DNA from: PGYT01 sp963675055
GTDB taxonomy: Bacteria > Bacteroidota > Ignavibacteria > Ignavibacteriales > Melioribacteraceae
Direction: 5' to 3'
NCBI GenBank assembly: GCA_963675055.2
Contig: CAXXJE010000001.1
Coordinates: forward strand, 620,001-684,000
DNA: 64,000 nt
Position 1 is the first letter of the stretch. Each line of letters starts with the position of its first letter. The notes beneath the pieces are model-generated. The model was given only the letters and a program-made list of their open reading frames with translations, was not told the origin of the DNA and ran no database searches. Positions 51,363 to 60,022 of this stretch are shown in pieces. A program made the position numbers and the translations under genes.

Positions 51363-52167
51363 TACTTACTTTTTTATATTTCTTTTTGAAATGATTAATG
51401 TGATTTAACGAATCCAGATGCTTCTCATACCAGTATCTGCCTGCATACTTGCTGTTTATCGAATTCAAATACGGCTTTTCTTTCAGCAGGTCGAGGATTT
51501 CATGAATGCCGAACCAGGGTTTCGTATCATACAGCTCCTCATAAACAGATCTGATAAACACATAGTCCTCTTCGTAATCAATTGTCCATCTGTGTGTTGA
51601 AGAATAATCCGCCCCGGTTTCCCACTCAACATTACCGATCCCGAACAGATTCGGATGTTCCCACATATATGGAGTTGTATGTTCTCTTTCAAAATCTTTT
51701 TCTGCTTCCCGCCAGGCTTTTTCTATCGCTTCGAAACTCATAATCTCAACATCGTTGCCGTCCGGGTATGTAGCAGGATGAAGATTGCTCACATAATCGT
51801 ATTTATCATTGTTCTCAACAAAGTTCCTAATCACTTTATCAACTACACTCGGATCGATTAATGGACAATCGGACGGGACTTTAACAACCGCATCAGCCTT
51901 ATATTTTCTGGCTGCCTTATAGTGCCTGTCAAGCAAATCGCTAAGATGCCCCCGATAAACAGGAATATCATATTCTTTGCAAAGTTCGGCTATCGGATCA
52001 TCGGTTTTATTTCTCGATGTAATAACCACAACTTCGCCGGAGTAATGCGCGCGTTTAACTCTTTCATACATTCTGTATAACAGTGGTTTGCCGCACAGCG
52101 AGAGCATTACTTTTTGCGGAAGCCTCGTCGAACTCATTCTTGCCTGTATCATAGTCACGACTTTCAT
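51355..52167 (-). CDS. SpsF-like cytidylyltransferase
   Basis: A 270-residue nucleotidyltransferase: MIQARMSSTRLPQKVML at the N-terminus, then VKVPSDCPLIDPSVVDKVI, as in SpsF and other relatives of CMP-Kdo and CMP-NeuAc synthetases. It should activate the ulosonic acid as its CMP ester. The ATG overlaps the stop of the preceding glycosyltransferase gene (ATGA, 4-base overlap). The C-terminal about 50 residues (YLNSINSKYAGRYWYEKHLDSLN) are an extension of unknown role. Confidence 0.85.
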   Translation of the reverse strand: MKVVTMIQARMSSTRLPQKVMLSLCGKPLLYRMYERVKRAHYSGEVVVITSRNKTDDPIAELCKEYDIPVYRGHLSDLLDRHYKAARKYKADAVVKVPSDCPLIDPSVVDKVIRNFVENNDKYDYVSNLHPATYPDGNDVEIMSFEAIEKAWREAEKDFEREHTTPYMWEHPNLFGIGNVEWETGADYSSTHRWTIDYEEDYVFIRSVYEELYDTKPWFGIHEILDLLKEKPYLNSINSKYAGRYWYEKHLDSLNHINHFKKKYKKVSNA

Positions 52168-53180
52168 GCGCCCGCTCCGAATAAATATTGAGCGTTTTCC
52201 AACTCAATAGATTCTTTGTCAATATCCAGGATGTCCATTCCAACCTGAGCAATGTTCATCGCGGACATACCGCCGTTCTGAATTGGAAGCTGCTTAATCA
52301 AATCTTCATCTCTGAAATACGAGTAAACTTTTTTGCTGAGTGCCAGTCCGACATACACAACTGAAGAATACTTAGTAATAAGAACATCACAGTTCGCTAT
52401 CATCTGATTGATGTTGCCTTCGGTATATACAAATGAACCAGGTGCGTACTTGTTTATTTCACGAATAGCACGACCGAATTTTTCATTGGGATGAAGCTTG
52501 AAGATAAGCTGTTTTCCCTCGGCAATTTTAAGAGCGTACTCAATAAACTTTTTCCTGTTCTCAAGTTTGAATGTCTCGCGCGCGTCCGATGTTGCCACAA
52601 GCACAAAGTTTTTGTAAGGAAAATCATTCTCCTTGTACTGTTCACAATTGTCGAAGTTAGGTATGCCTGTTATTTCAATTTTTCCCGGTTTAGCGCCTTT
52701 ACGAATGAATAAATCCCGGTAACCTTCCGAAGCGACGCAGAATTTATCATAAGCATCGGATAATCCGTTTGTTGATGTACTTGCAAGGAATCTCGGGAGT
52801 CCCAGCCATTTAACAAGGTAGTACATTAGGTTTTCCGGATCCGTCATACCTTCCTGAACCAGAATTAGTTTAGTCTTCTTAATGCTCTTTGGTACAAGCA
52901 GGTCGGAGCAAGTGAAAACGAGATCGTAATCTCGCGAAGCGCCTTTGTAATCCACCTGAAGATTATTATCCACGAAATACCTTTCCGTATCGCGTCTAAA
53001 TTTGCCGCCCAGTACAGTAAACTCGAGCATCCCGTTTTTACGAAAGTATTCCATGTAACCGTCCGTGAAAAAGGCGGAGAAATAACAGTCGTAATCCGTA
53101 AAGTACTTTGAGATCTTGTGCATCATTGAGGTCTGGTTCATAGACCCGCCGATAAACAATATGTTTCCTTTTGAACCGCT
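52164..53180 (-). CDS. GT-B-like glycosyl/glycerophospho-transferase
   Basis: Start taken at ATG 53180 (MSGSKGNILFIGGS); a GTG-led frame begins 54 bases upstream. The 338-residue protein has two Rossmann-like halves. The C-terminal half (QLIFKLHPNEKFGRAI, NCDVLITKYSSVVYVGLALSKKV) resembles CDP-glycerol glycerophosphotransferases and polysialyl- or Kdo-type transferases, which use CMP/CDP donors. It is the first gene of the operon and may attach the CMP-activated product to a surface acceptor. No membrane segment is evident. Confidence 0.65.
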   Translation of the reverse strand, partial: SGSKGNILFIGGSMNQTSMMHKISKYFTDYDCYFSAFFTDGYMEYFRKNGMLEFTVLGGKFRRDTERYFVDNNLQVDYKGASRDYDLVFTCSDLLVPKSIKKTKLILVQEGMTDPENLMYYLVKWLGLPRFLASTSTNGLSDAYDKFCVASEGYRDLFIRKGAKPGKIEITGIPNFDNCEQYKENDFPYKNFVLVATSDARETFKLENRKKFIEYALKIAEGKQLIFKLHPNEKFGRAIREINKYAPGSFVYTEGNINQMIANCDVLITKYSSVVYVGLALSKKVYSYFRDEDLIKQLPIQNGGMSAMNIAQVGMDILDIDKESIELENAQYLFGAGA

Positions 53181-53391
53181 CATTTGCAACCAAATTATTT
53201 TGAACGACAGTAATCTGTTAAAATTAAGCGGCACTTGTGTTAATGCATTATTATGAGTGGATTAACATTATGTTAAGAGAGGTGCGAATCCGTCCGCAAC
53301 CGGTTTTGTTAATGATTACTTAACACTGGTTTTACGCTCTATTAATATTGGATGCCTTAAATTCAATGACGGAAATTATATCAGGTTATTG

Positions 53392-54330
53392 ATGCGTATC
53401 ATACATCTATCGGATTTACACCTTAACGCAATGTTCAAGCGGGACAACGTTAAGAAACTGCGTAAGACTCTCGCACATATTTGCAGGGAAGGTTTTGATC
53501 ATCTCGTTATAACAGGAGACATTGCCGATAACGCGGATGAAAGGGAGTTTCTTATTCTCAGCAAACTTCTTAAAAAATTCGACCTGCTTTCTTCCGAAAA
53601 AACCAGCATTGTTATCGGCAACCATGATATTTTCGGCGGAGTTCAGACTGCCCTTGACGTTGTCGAGTTCCCTCAAAAATGCCGCAACACGGATTTCGAC
53701 AGCCGGGTGAAATTGTTTTTCCATTACTTCGAAGAACTCTTCGATAATGTCGTGTATGCGAGTAAGGACATGGTGTTTCCGTACCTTAAAGTTATTGGCG
53801 ACCATGCATTGTTCGGAATTAATTCAATCGACAGATACTCAAGGCTGAAAAATCCATTCGCCTCAAATGGACGTGTTTCGGAGAATCAGTTGAACCTACT
53901 AAAAAAGCTTGTCGTGTCTGACGAGGTACAAGGACTAAAAAAAATCCTGCTGGTTCATCATCACTTTTATAAGAATAATGTTGAATCAACTGCCAGTGAA
54001 AATAATATCTGGAATAAGATAGAATCATTCACCATGAAGCTTCGAAAGAAAAAGGTGATCATCCGGCACCTGAAGGAACTCGGTATTGAACTCGTGCTTC
54101 ACGGCCATAGTCATGAATTGCGGGATTACTACCGGAAAGGAATCCGTTTCCTTAACGCCGGAGCGACGATAGACAATAACAGCCGTGATGCTAAATATTA
54201 TGAGGTAGACTCAACCAGTACAGGCACATTCGTAAAACTTAAAATACTTCCCTCAACAGTTTTTACCCCGCTTTCAATCCAACTGCCCAAAATATCAGTA
54301 CCGAAACTTGCTGAACAGCCTGGGAATTAA
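53392..54330 (+). CDS. Calcineurin-like metallophosphoesterase
   Basis: A 312-residue cytoplasmic phosphoesterase. Metal ligands are all present in order: Asp8 and His10 (S-D-L-H), G-D-I-A-D, G-N-H-D (about 80), and the later G-H-S-H near residue 240. The pattern is that of cyclic-nucleotide phosphodiesterase CpdA-like enzymes, but the substrate cannot be told. The ATG is at 53392, preceded by a weak CAGG site. It is divergent from the sugar operon across 210 bases, and the rnf operon follows 214 bases downstream. Confidence 0.88.
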   Translation: MRIIHLSDLHLNAMFKRDNVKKLRKTLAHICREGFDHLVITGDIADNADEREFLILSKLLKKFDLLSSEKTSIVIGNHDIFGGVQTALDVVEFPQKCRNTDFDSRVKLFFHYFEELFDNVVYASKDMVFPYLKVIGDHALFGINSIDRYSRLKNPFASNGRVSENQLNLLKKLVVSDEVQGLKKILLVHHHFYKNNVESTASENNIWNKIESFTMKLRKKKVIIRHLKELGIELVLHGHSHELRDYYRKGIRFLNAGATIDNNSRDAKYYEVDSTSTGTFVKLKILPSTVFTPLSIQLPKISVPKLAEQPGN

Positions 54331-54544
54331 TATACCTCACATCTTTTATTTCTCACTGATTTTCGCACATTTTCAAAAGTGAAAAACAAATCCGTTTTGA
54401 AGGATTTATATCCCCTTTTATAATTATTTGCTTTGATTAGAGCCTAAAAAGCCGCTTTTATTTTGGCGCCTGCATCCGATTTTATGGCATAATTTATGCA
54501 ATCCGCATCGCGATTATTTTATCACATAAAAATAAAACCAACTT

Positions 54545-55882
54545 ATGCCCTTATTCTCAAAATCAAAATCGTTCAAAGGCGGAGTTCATCCGTCGGAATG
54601 GAAAGAATTAACAGAAAATCTCTCGTTCGAAATCATGCCGAATCCTAAACAGGTTATCATTCCCCTGTCGCAGCATATCGGTAAACCTGCTAATCCGCTG
54701 GTAAAAAAGAAAGACGAAGTAAAAGCGGGTCAGGTAATTGCCGAGGCGGATGGATTTATTTCCTCCCCGATTCACAGTCCGGTTTCCGGAATAGTGAAAG
54801 ATATTCACAGGGAAAATACTGTTTCAGGATTCCCTAAGGATTCAATTGTTATACAGGCTAATGAAGAGAACGAGACGGAACTAATGCCTCCGCTGGATGC
54901 CTCTAAAGCAACCCCGGAAGAAATCAGGCAGCGCGTTAAAGATGCCGGAATAGTCGGTCAGGGCGGCGCGGCTTTCCCGACTTTCGTTAAACTATCGCCG
55001 CCGGAAAATGCTAAGATCGACTATGTAATTCTTAACGGATGTGAATGCGAACCTTATTTAACCCGCGACGACAGGTACATGATCGAAAGAACCTCGGATG
55101 TAGTTACGGGTTTAAGGCTGATTATGAATGCCTTGGGAGTTGAAAACGGTGCAATAGGAATTGAAGAGAACAAACCTGAAGCAATTGAGAAGATTAAAAC
55201 CGCGGTTAAGTTCGAGCCGAATATTGAAGTCCATGTTCTTAAAACCAAGTACCCGCAGGGCGCCGAGAAAATGCTTATCAAAGCGGTACTCGACCGTGAA
55301 GTTCCTCCGGGCAAACTTCCGATGGATGTCGGATGTGTTATTCAGAATATCGGAACAGCGATCGCGATAAATGATGCGGTTACAAAAGGCGAACCGGAAA
55401 TTACAGCGGCCGTTACTGTTTCGGGAGGAGGAATAAACTCTCCGAAGAATATTATCGTTCGCGTGGGAACTCCTCTTGCCGATGTACTTGACTACTGCGG
55501 CGGCGTTAAAGATGACGCTGTTAAAGTGGTTGTCGGCGGTCCGATGATGGGCGTTGCTCAATTCGATTTCGCGGCTCCGATAATGAAAGCTACTTCGGGA
55601 ATTCTTGTACTTACAGAAGCCGAGGTAAACGAGCATCCTGAAACTCCTTGTCTTAAATGCGGTAAATGTGTTGAGGTTTGCCCCCTCGGACTAACCCCGA
55701 CGAAGCTTGCAAGGTTCTCACAACTCGAGAGATTCGATGATGCCGAAGACTTCGGTATAACGACCTGTATGGAATGCGGTACATGTACGTTTACATGTCC
55801 GGCAAATATTCCGTTGGTTCAATGGATAAGACTCGGCAAGAGAAAGGTAATGGCATTGCAAAGAGAAAGACAATCAGCATAA
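54545..55882 (+). CDS. rnfC: Rnf complex subunit C
   Basis: A 445-residue peripheral subunit of the ion-translocating ferredoxin:NAD+ oxidoreductase. It has the NADH/FMN-binding region (VGQGGAAFPTFVKLSP, NGCECEPYLTRDDR) and a C-terminal ferredoxin domain with two 4Fe-4S motifs: C-L-K-C-G-K-C-V-E-V-C-P (about 365-376) and C-M-E-C-G-T-C-T-F-T-C-P (about 405-416). First gene of the C-D-G-E-A-B order. The 214-base region upstream is AT-rich and must contain the promoter; small dyads there were not convincing. Confidence 0.95.
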   Translation: MPLFSKSKSFKGGVHPSEWKELTENLSFEIMPNPKQVIIPLSQHIGKPANPLVKKKDEVKAGQVIAEADGFISSPIHSPVSGIVKDIHRENTVSGFPKDSIVIQANEENETELMPPLDASKATPEEIRQRVKDAGIVGQGGAAFPTFVKLSPPENAKIDYVILNGCECEPYLTRDDRYMIERTSDVVTGLRLIMNALGVENGAIGIEENKPEAIEKIKTAVKFEPNIEVHVLKTKYPQGAEKMLIKAVLDREVPPGKLPMDVGCVIQNIGTAIAINDAVTKGEPEITAAVTVSGGGINSPKNIIVRVGTPLADVLDYCGGVKDDAVKVVVGGPMMGVAQFDFAAPIMKATSGILVLTEAEVNEHPETPCLKCGKCVEVCPLGLTPTKLARFSQLERFDDAEDFGITTCMECGTCTFTCPANIPLVQWIRLGKRKVMALQRERQSA

Positions 55883-55970
55883 ACAGATACAACTCCGAAT
55901 CTAATTGGTAATTGCCTGTAAGACTCGGAGTAACAGATTTAATAATGTATAAAAAATATTCTGAGAGTAT

Positions 55971-56936
55971 ATGACTACAATTACGGAAAATCCCGCTTAC
56001 AAATTGGAACTCGCCAGCTCTCCGCACATGCATTCAAGGTGGAATACAAAAACCGCTATGTGGATGGTTGTTTTCGCACTCATCCCCGCCGTCATTTCGG
56101 CAGTTGTATTTTTTGGCTTCTACCAGATGTTAATTATCGCGGTGAGCGTTGGTTTCTGTGTGGGAACTGAAGCAGCAATCAAAGTATTCAGAAAAAGAAA
56201 AGTAGCAATTGAAGACGGAAGCGCAATTATAACAGGCTTATTGCTGGCTCTGGTGCTTCCTCCTAATTTTTCACTCGTATCAACTGCTCTGGGCGCAATA
56301 GTTGCAATAGGTATTGGCAAGGAAATATTCGGCGGACTGGGTTATAATATATTTAATCCCGCGCTTGTCGGCAGGGCATTCCTGCAGGCAGCATTCCCGG
56401 TTCCGATGACCACATGGACAAAACCCGCATTTGCAGTTGATTCAGTTTCGAGCGCAACGCCGCTTTCGGCGATGAAGTTCGACAAAGTATTCGCAGACAT
56501 ATCAAATTTATTCGTAGGTAACATAGGCGGATCAATTGGTGAAACGTCGGCACTGGCAGTACTGATCGGCGGAATCTTTTTAATCGCAATTGGCGTTGTT
56601 AACTGGCGGGTACCCGCAGCAATGACAGTCGGCGCTTTGGTATTCGGCGGACTGTTTTGGATTATCGATCCGGCAAAATATCCGAACCCGATTTTCCACC
56701 TGTTCGCTGGCGGATTCCTTTTCGGAGCGCTGTTCATGGCAACCGACTGGGTAACCTCGCCGCTAAGTTCAAAAGGTATGTGGATTTACGGACTTGGCAT
56801 TTCACTGATGATTATCATTGTACGTTTGTTCGGCGGCTTGCCTGAAGGCGTTATGTATGCTATCCTGTTCATGAACGCTTTCGTGCCTATGATAAACAGG
56901 TATTCGAGACCAAAAGTATTCGGAGGTGCTGCATGA
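55971..56936 (+). CDS. rnfD: Rnf complex subunit D
   Basis: A 321-residue integral membrane subunit with eight to ten helices. The flavinylation site is S160-S161-A-T163-P-L, where Thr163 is expected to carry covalent FMN; the usual Gly of SGAT is Ser here. NPALVGRAFLQAAFP and ATDWVTSPLSSKGMWIYG are family hallmarks. An 88-base gap separates it from rnfC; the rnfG start overlaps its stop by 4 bases, giving coupled translation. Confidence 0.94.
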   Translation: MTTITENPAYKLELASSPHMHSRWNTKTAMWMVVFALIPAVISAVVFFGFYQMLIIAVSVGFCVGTEAAIKVFRKRKVAIEDGSAIITGLLLALVLPPNFSLVSTALGAIVAIGIGKEIFGGLGYNIFNPALVGRAFLQAAFPVPMTTWTKPAFAVDSVSSATPLSAMKFDKVFADISNLFVGNIGGSIGETSALAVLIGGIFLIAIGVVNWRVPAAMTVGALVFGGLFWIIDPAKYPNPIFHLFAGGFLFGALFMATDWVTSPLSSKGMWIYGLGISLMIIIVRLFGGLPEGVMYAILFMNAFVPMINRYSRPKVFGGAA

Positions 56937-57502
56937 ATACAGTCGTAAAAATGATTATAACCTTATCGGTAATCGGTATTATTTCCGGCGCGTTCCTTTC
57001 ACAAATAGCCGGATGGGCCGCACCGAAAATTGAGATGCATCGTAAAGCAGATACGGAGAAGGCTATATTTCTTGTTCAGCCTGATGCAGTAAGTTACAAA
57101 ACGGTTTCTGAAACAGGATTCGAATGTTACGAGGTTTTCTCGGATTCAGCCAAGATGAATTCAGTCGGTTATGCCCTTCCTTACGAAGGCAACGGCTTCC
57201 AGGGCAAGATCAGACTAATGGTTGGAATAGACAAAGGTTTGAATAATATGACCGGGCTTCAGGTTCTCGAGCAGGTTGAGACTCCGGGACTGGGAACTAA
57301 GGTAACCGAAGAAGATTTCACGAAGCAGTTTGTTAACCTCTCTACTTCCCCGCAAATCGATTGGGTGAAAGGCGAGCAGCCGGATAGTCCGAATGAGATT
57401 CAGGCAGTAACCGGCGCGACAATTTCTTCCAAAGCGGTTGTGTTTATTATCAACGACGGGATAAAGAAACTTCGCGAAGCTGAAGAAGGAGGGAAGAAAT
57501 AA
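56933..57502 (+). CDS. rnfG: Rnf complex subunit G
   Basis: A 189-residue subunit with one N-terminal membrane helix and an extracytoplasmic FMN-binding domain. The covalent FMN motif is T160-G-A-T163-I-S-S, with Thr163 the attachment site. Conserved LEQVETPGLGTKV precedes it. ATG overlaps the rnfD stop by 4 bases and the stop shares its last base with the rnfE start region. Confidence 0.95.
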   Translation: MNTVVKMIITLSVIGIISGAFLSQIAGWAAPKIEMHRKADTEKAIFLVQPDAVSYKTVSETGFECYEVFSDSAKMNSVGYALPYEGNGFQGKIRLMVGIDKGLNNMTGLQVLEQVETPGLGTKVTEEDFTKQFVNLSTSPQIDWVKGEQPDSPNEIQAVTGATISSKAVVFIINDGIKKLREAEEGGKK

Positions 57503-58185
57503 TGGCTAATAAAATAACATTGATTAAAGAATATACAAAAGGACTGTGGGAACAGAACGCGGTGTTCAAACAGGTGCTGGGCATGTGTCCTACACTCGCC
57601 GTAACCGTTTCCGCCATAAACGGAATTGCGATGGGACTTGCGACAACATTTGTACTAGTCTTCTCGAGTTTTATTATTTCATCAGTTCGAAAACTTATTC
57701 CGTCACAGGTTAGAATCGCTTCTTACATAGTTGTAATAGCAACCTTCGTAACAATAGTCGACCTGGTGATGAAAGCACAGTTCCCGGCATTAAGCAAGTC
57801 GCTTGGTCCTTACATCCCGCTTATAGTTGTGAACTGTCTTATACTCGGCAGGCAGGAAGCTTTCTCGAGTAAGAACGGTGTTGGCAGATCAGTTCTGGAT
57901 GCGCTCGGCATGGGCTCGGGATTCGTTCTAGCATTATTTATGCTCGGCAGCGTTCGCGAAATACTCGGGTCTAGAACTATTCTCGGATTGCAGGTTATGC
58001 CCGACTTTTTTAATCCCTGGCTGATTATGATTCTCCCGGCCGGCGCTTTTCTTACACTCGGTTTGATGATGGGCTACTTTAACACTGTTGCTGCAAGAAA
58101 GAAACGTATTGAACGCGAAGCTATTATCGATAAACATATCCGCTCGAAACAAACAGTTGTCGCAGCGGAAGGAGGTGCCGAATAA
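57502..58185 (+). CDS. rnfE: Rnf complex subunit E
   Basis: A 227-residue membrane subunit with six helices, homologous to rnfA: LGMCPTLAVTVSAINGIAMG, IVVNCLILGRQEAFSSKNG and LDALGMGSGF are typical. RnfA and RnfE together hold a membrane-embedded iron-sulfur centre through cysteines in LGMCP and VVNC. A basic cytoplasmic tail (ARKKRIEREAIIDKHIRSK) ends the protein. Start and stop overlap the neighbouring genes by one base each. Confidence 0.95.
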   Translation: MANKITLIKEYTKGLWEQNAVFKQVLGMCPTLAVTVSAINGIAMGLATTFVLVFSSFIISSVRKLIPSQVRIASYIVVIATFVTIVDLVMKAQFPALSKSLGPYIPLIVVNCLILGRQEAFSSKNGVGRSVLDALGMGSGFVLALFMLGSVREILGSRTILGLQVMPDFFNPWLIMILPAGAFLTLGLMMGYFNTVAARKKRIEREAIIDKHIRSKQTVVAAEGGAE

Positions 58186-58757
58186 TGGAACTATTCTTAA
58201 TTTTCTTCTCGGCTGCAATTGTTAATAACTTCGTACTATCGTACTTCCTCGGTATCTGCCCGTTCATAGGTGTATCGAACAAGATAAGCTCGGCATTCTC
58301 AATGGGACTCGCCACAACATTCGTGATGGTGATAACTTCGATAGTCACATGGCTTATTTATCATCTTATACTTGTTCCGTTCGGACTCGAGTTTCTTCAG
58401 TACGTTTCATTCATACTTGTAATTGCATCACTCGTTCAGTTTGTTGAAATGTTCATTAAGAAAGTAAGTCAGCCTTTATACAGGGCGCTTGGAATCTTTC
58501 TGCCGCTCATAACTACAAACTGCGCGATACTCGGCTTGGCACTTTTCCTTGTATTAAGAGAATACAATTTCATCGAGAGTGTTGTATTCGGCGTCGGAGC
58601 AGGAGCCGGTTTTACTCTTGCAATTACTATAATGGCAGGTATACGCGAGGAACTCGACCTTGCGGATATACCCAAACCTTTTCAGGGTGCGCCTATTACA
58701 CTGCTTGTTGCCGGAATACTGGCACTGGCATTTATGGGATTTTCAGGATTACTTTAA
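58185..58757 (+). CDS. rnfA: Rnf complex subunit A
   Basis: A 190-residue membrane subunit with six helices: NNFVLSYFLGICPFIGVSNKIS, PLITTNCAILGLALF and FGVGAGAGFTLAI are conserved. Its cysteines in LGICP and TTNCA pair with those of RnfE at the cluster in the membrane. The gene starts on the last base of rnfE and is followed by rnfB after a 49-base gap. Confidence 0.95.
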   Translation: MELFLIFFSAAIVNNFVLSYFLGICPFIGVSNKISSAFSMGLATTFVMVITSIVTWLIYHLILVPFGLEFLQYVSFILVIASLVQFVEMFIKKVSQPLYRALGIFLPLITTNCAILGLALFLVLREYNFIESVVFGVGAGAGFTLAITIMAGIREELDLADIPKPFQGAPITLLVAGILALAFMGFSGLL

Positions 58758-58806
58758 GTCCGGCGACCGGTTGAATCCGGTTCCGGAAATTTCGGAGGAA
58801 TAAATT

Positions 58807-59649
58807 ATGGAAGCAACTCTACTTATAGCTATAGCAACAATGGGCGGATTGGGATTCATATTCGCCGGAAGTCTGGCAATAGCAGATAAAAAACTGAGAG
58901 TTGAAGAGAACCCGTTGATCGGGAAAATAAATGACGTGCTGCCGGGAGCCAACTGCGGTGCGTGCGGTAAAGCAGGATGCTATGATTTCGCGACTAATGT
59001 TGTATCAGGCGAAACTGCTGTTAACGGATGTCCGGTTGGCGGCGATGATACCGCAAAACTTGTTGCCGAGATAATGGGTGTTGAAGCAGGCTCAACCGTG
59101 AAAATGGTACCGAGAATAATGTGTCACGGCGGTAACAGCGAAGCAGTTAATAAGATGGCTGAATACTACGGTCCTTTAAGCTGCAAAGCAATGGACATAG
59201 TTTCCGGCGGAGATAAGATGTGCTACTACGGCTGTCTCGGAGGTGGTGACTGTGTTGAGGCCTGTCCTTTCGATGCAATGATGATGAATGATGACGGCAT
59301 ACCTGAAGTTATTGAAGAACTCTGTACCGGATGCACAATGTGTGTACAGGCCTGTCCGCGTGATGTAATTGAAATGCATCCGATTGACAGGAACGTATTC
59401 GTCTTCTGTAAGAATCAGGACGATCCCAAAACAGCCAAAGGCGTTTGTACTGTTTCATGCTGGGGCTGCGGAATATGCGCGCGTAAATCCGAAGGTAGTG
59501 TTGAGATGGACGGTTACCTCGGTAAAATCAATTATGATGTACTGGACGAAAGCAAGATACCATTTGACAAATGCAAGTCAGGTGCTATCGGACATTTGCG
59601 TCCACCGTTACCGGAAGACCTGGATATCAAGGATGAGCAGGTAAACTAA
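58807..59649 (+). CDS. rnfB: Rnf complex subunit B
   Basis: A 280-residue ferredoxin-accepting subunit with an N-terminal membrane anchor, the four-cysteine cluster region C-G-A-C-G-K-A-G-C ... NGCPVGG (about 49-80), and 4Fe-4S motifs in CYYGCLGGGDCVEACPFDAM and CTGCTMCVQACPRDVI. A second ferredoxin-like unit at the C-terminus is degenerate: Cys214, 218, 221 and 224 remain, but the position that should be the fourth ligand of that motif is Ser228, and the final pair reads DKCKSGAI. A GGAGG site precedes the ATG. The last subunit gene of the operon. Confidence 0.94.
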   Translation: MEATLLIAIATMGGLGFIFAGSLAIADKKLRVEENPLIGKINDVLPGANCGACGKAGCYDFATNVVSGETAVNGCPVGGDDTAKLVAEIMGVEAGSTVKMVPRIMCHGGNSEAVNKMAEYYGPLSCKAMDIVSGGDKMCYYGCLGGGDCVEACPFDAMMMNDDGIPEVIEELCTGCTMCVQACPRDVIEMHPIDRNVFVFCKNQDDPKTAKGVCTVSCWGCGICARKSEGSVEMDGYLGKINYDVLDESKIPFDKCKSGAIGHLRPPLPEDLDIKDEQVN

Positions 59650-59650
59650 A

Positions 59651-59671
59651 ATCCCGAATTTATTTCGGGAT
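59651..59671. repeat. Hairpin flanking the GIY-YIG gene, left
   Basis: ATCCCGAA (59651-59658), loop TTTAT, TTCGGGAT (59664-59671): an 8-bp perfect stem with a 5-base loop, directly after the rnfB stop. No T-tract follows, so it is not a standard terminator. Its size and layout match the hairpin at 59975-59995. Confidence 0.75.
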
Positions 59672-59688
59672 CAAAAACAATAAAAGCC

Positions 59689-59970
59689 ATGAAAACATAC
59701 TATGTATATATTATGGCAAACGAGTTCCAGACCATATACATAGGTATGTCAAATAATCTAAAGAGAAGAGTTAGAGAACATAAATCCAAGTATCATGACG
59801 GATTTACTAAAAGATATAATCTAACTGAATTGTTTTACTATGAGACTGCGGAAAGTGCGTCCGCGGTAATTAAACGGGAAAAACAATTGAAGAACTTGCA
59901 CAGAGACTGGAAAATCAATCTAATTGAGTTGATGAATCCCAACTGGGATGATTTAGCAAGCCAAATATGA
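59689..59970 (+). CDS. GIY-YIG nuclease-superfamily protein (UPF0213 type)
   Basis: A 93-residue single-domain protein: Y5-V-Y7 and Y17-I-G19 form the GIY-YIG pair, followed by Arg26/Arg27, and Glu64 (R-E-K-Q-L-K-N) with Asn69 as the metal-binding and structural residues. This is the small UPF0213 class, catalytically plausible but functionally unassigned, often proposed to nick or repair DNA. It breaks the rnfB-rseC order and is bracketed by two matching hairpins. No DNA-binding domain is attached. Confidence 0.9.
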   Translation: MKTYYVYIMANEFQTIYIGMSNNLKRRVREHKSKYHDGFTKRYNLTELFYYETAESASAVIKREKQLKNLHRDWKINLIELMNPNWDDLASQI

Positions 59971-59974
59971 TTTG

Positions 59975-59995
59975 ATGCTGAAACAAGTTCAGCAT
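59975..59995. repeat. Hairpin flanking the GIY-YIG gene, right
   Basis: ATGCTGAA (59975-59982), loop ACAAG, TTCAGCAT (59988-59995): an 8-bp perfect stem and 5-base loop, four bases after the GIY-YIG stop. The arm shares six of eight positions with the left hairpin arm, with paired changes that keep both stems intact. Confidence 0.75.
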
Positions 59996-60022
59996 TACGT
60001 GTACAAAACAATAGTAATTAGC

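Noticed and set aside
54388..54407. Terminator after the metallophosphoesterase (AAATCC/GGATTT)
   Set aside because: Only six AT-rich pairs and no T-run directly after; too weak to call.
55886..55935. Hairpin between rnfC and rnfD (ACTCCGA and TCGGAGT)
   Set aside because: Seven-base arms but a loop of about 25 bases; not convincing as attenuator or terminator.
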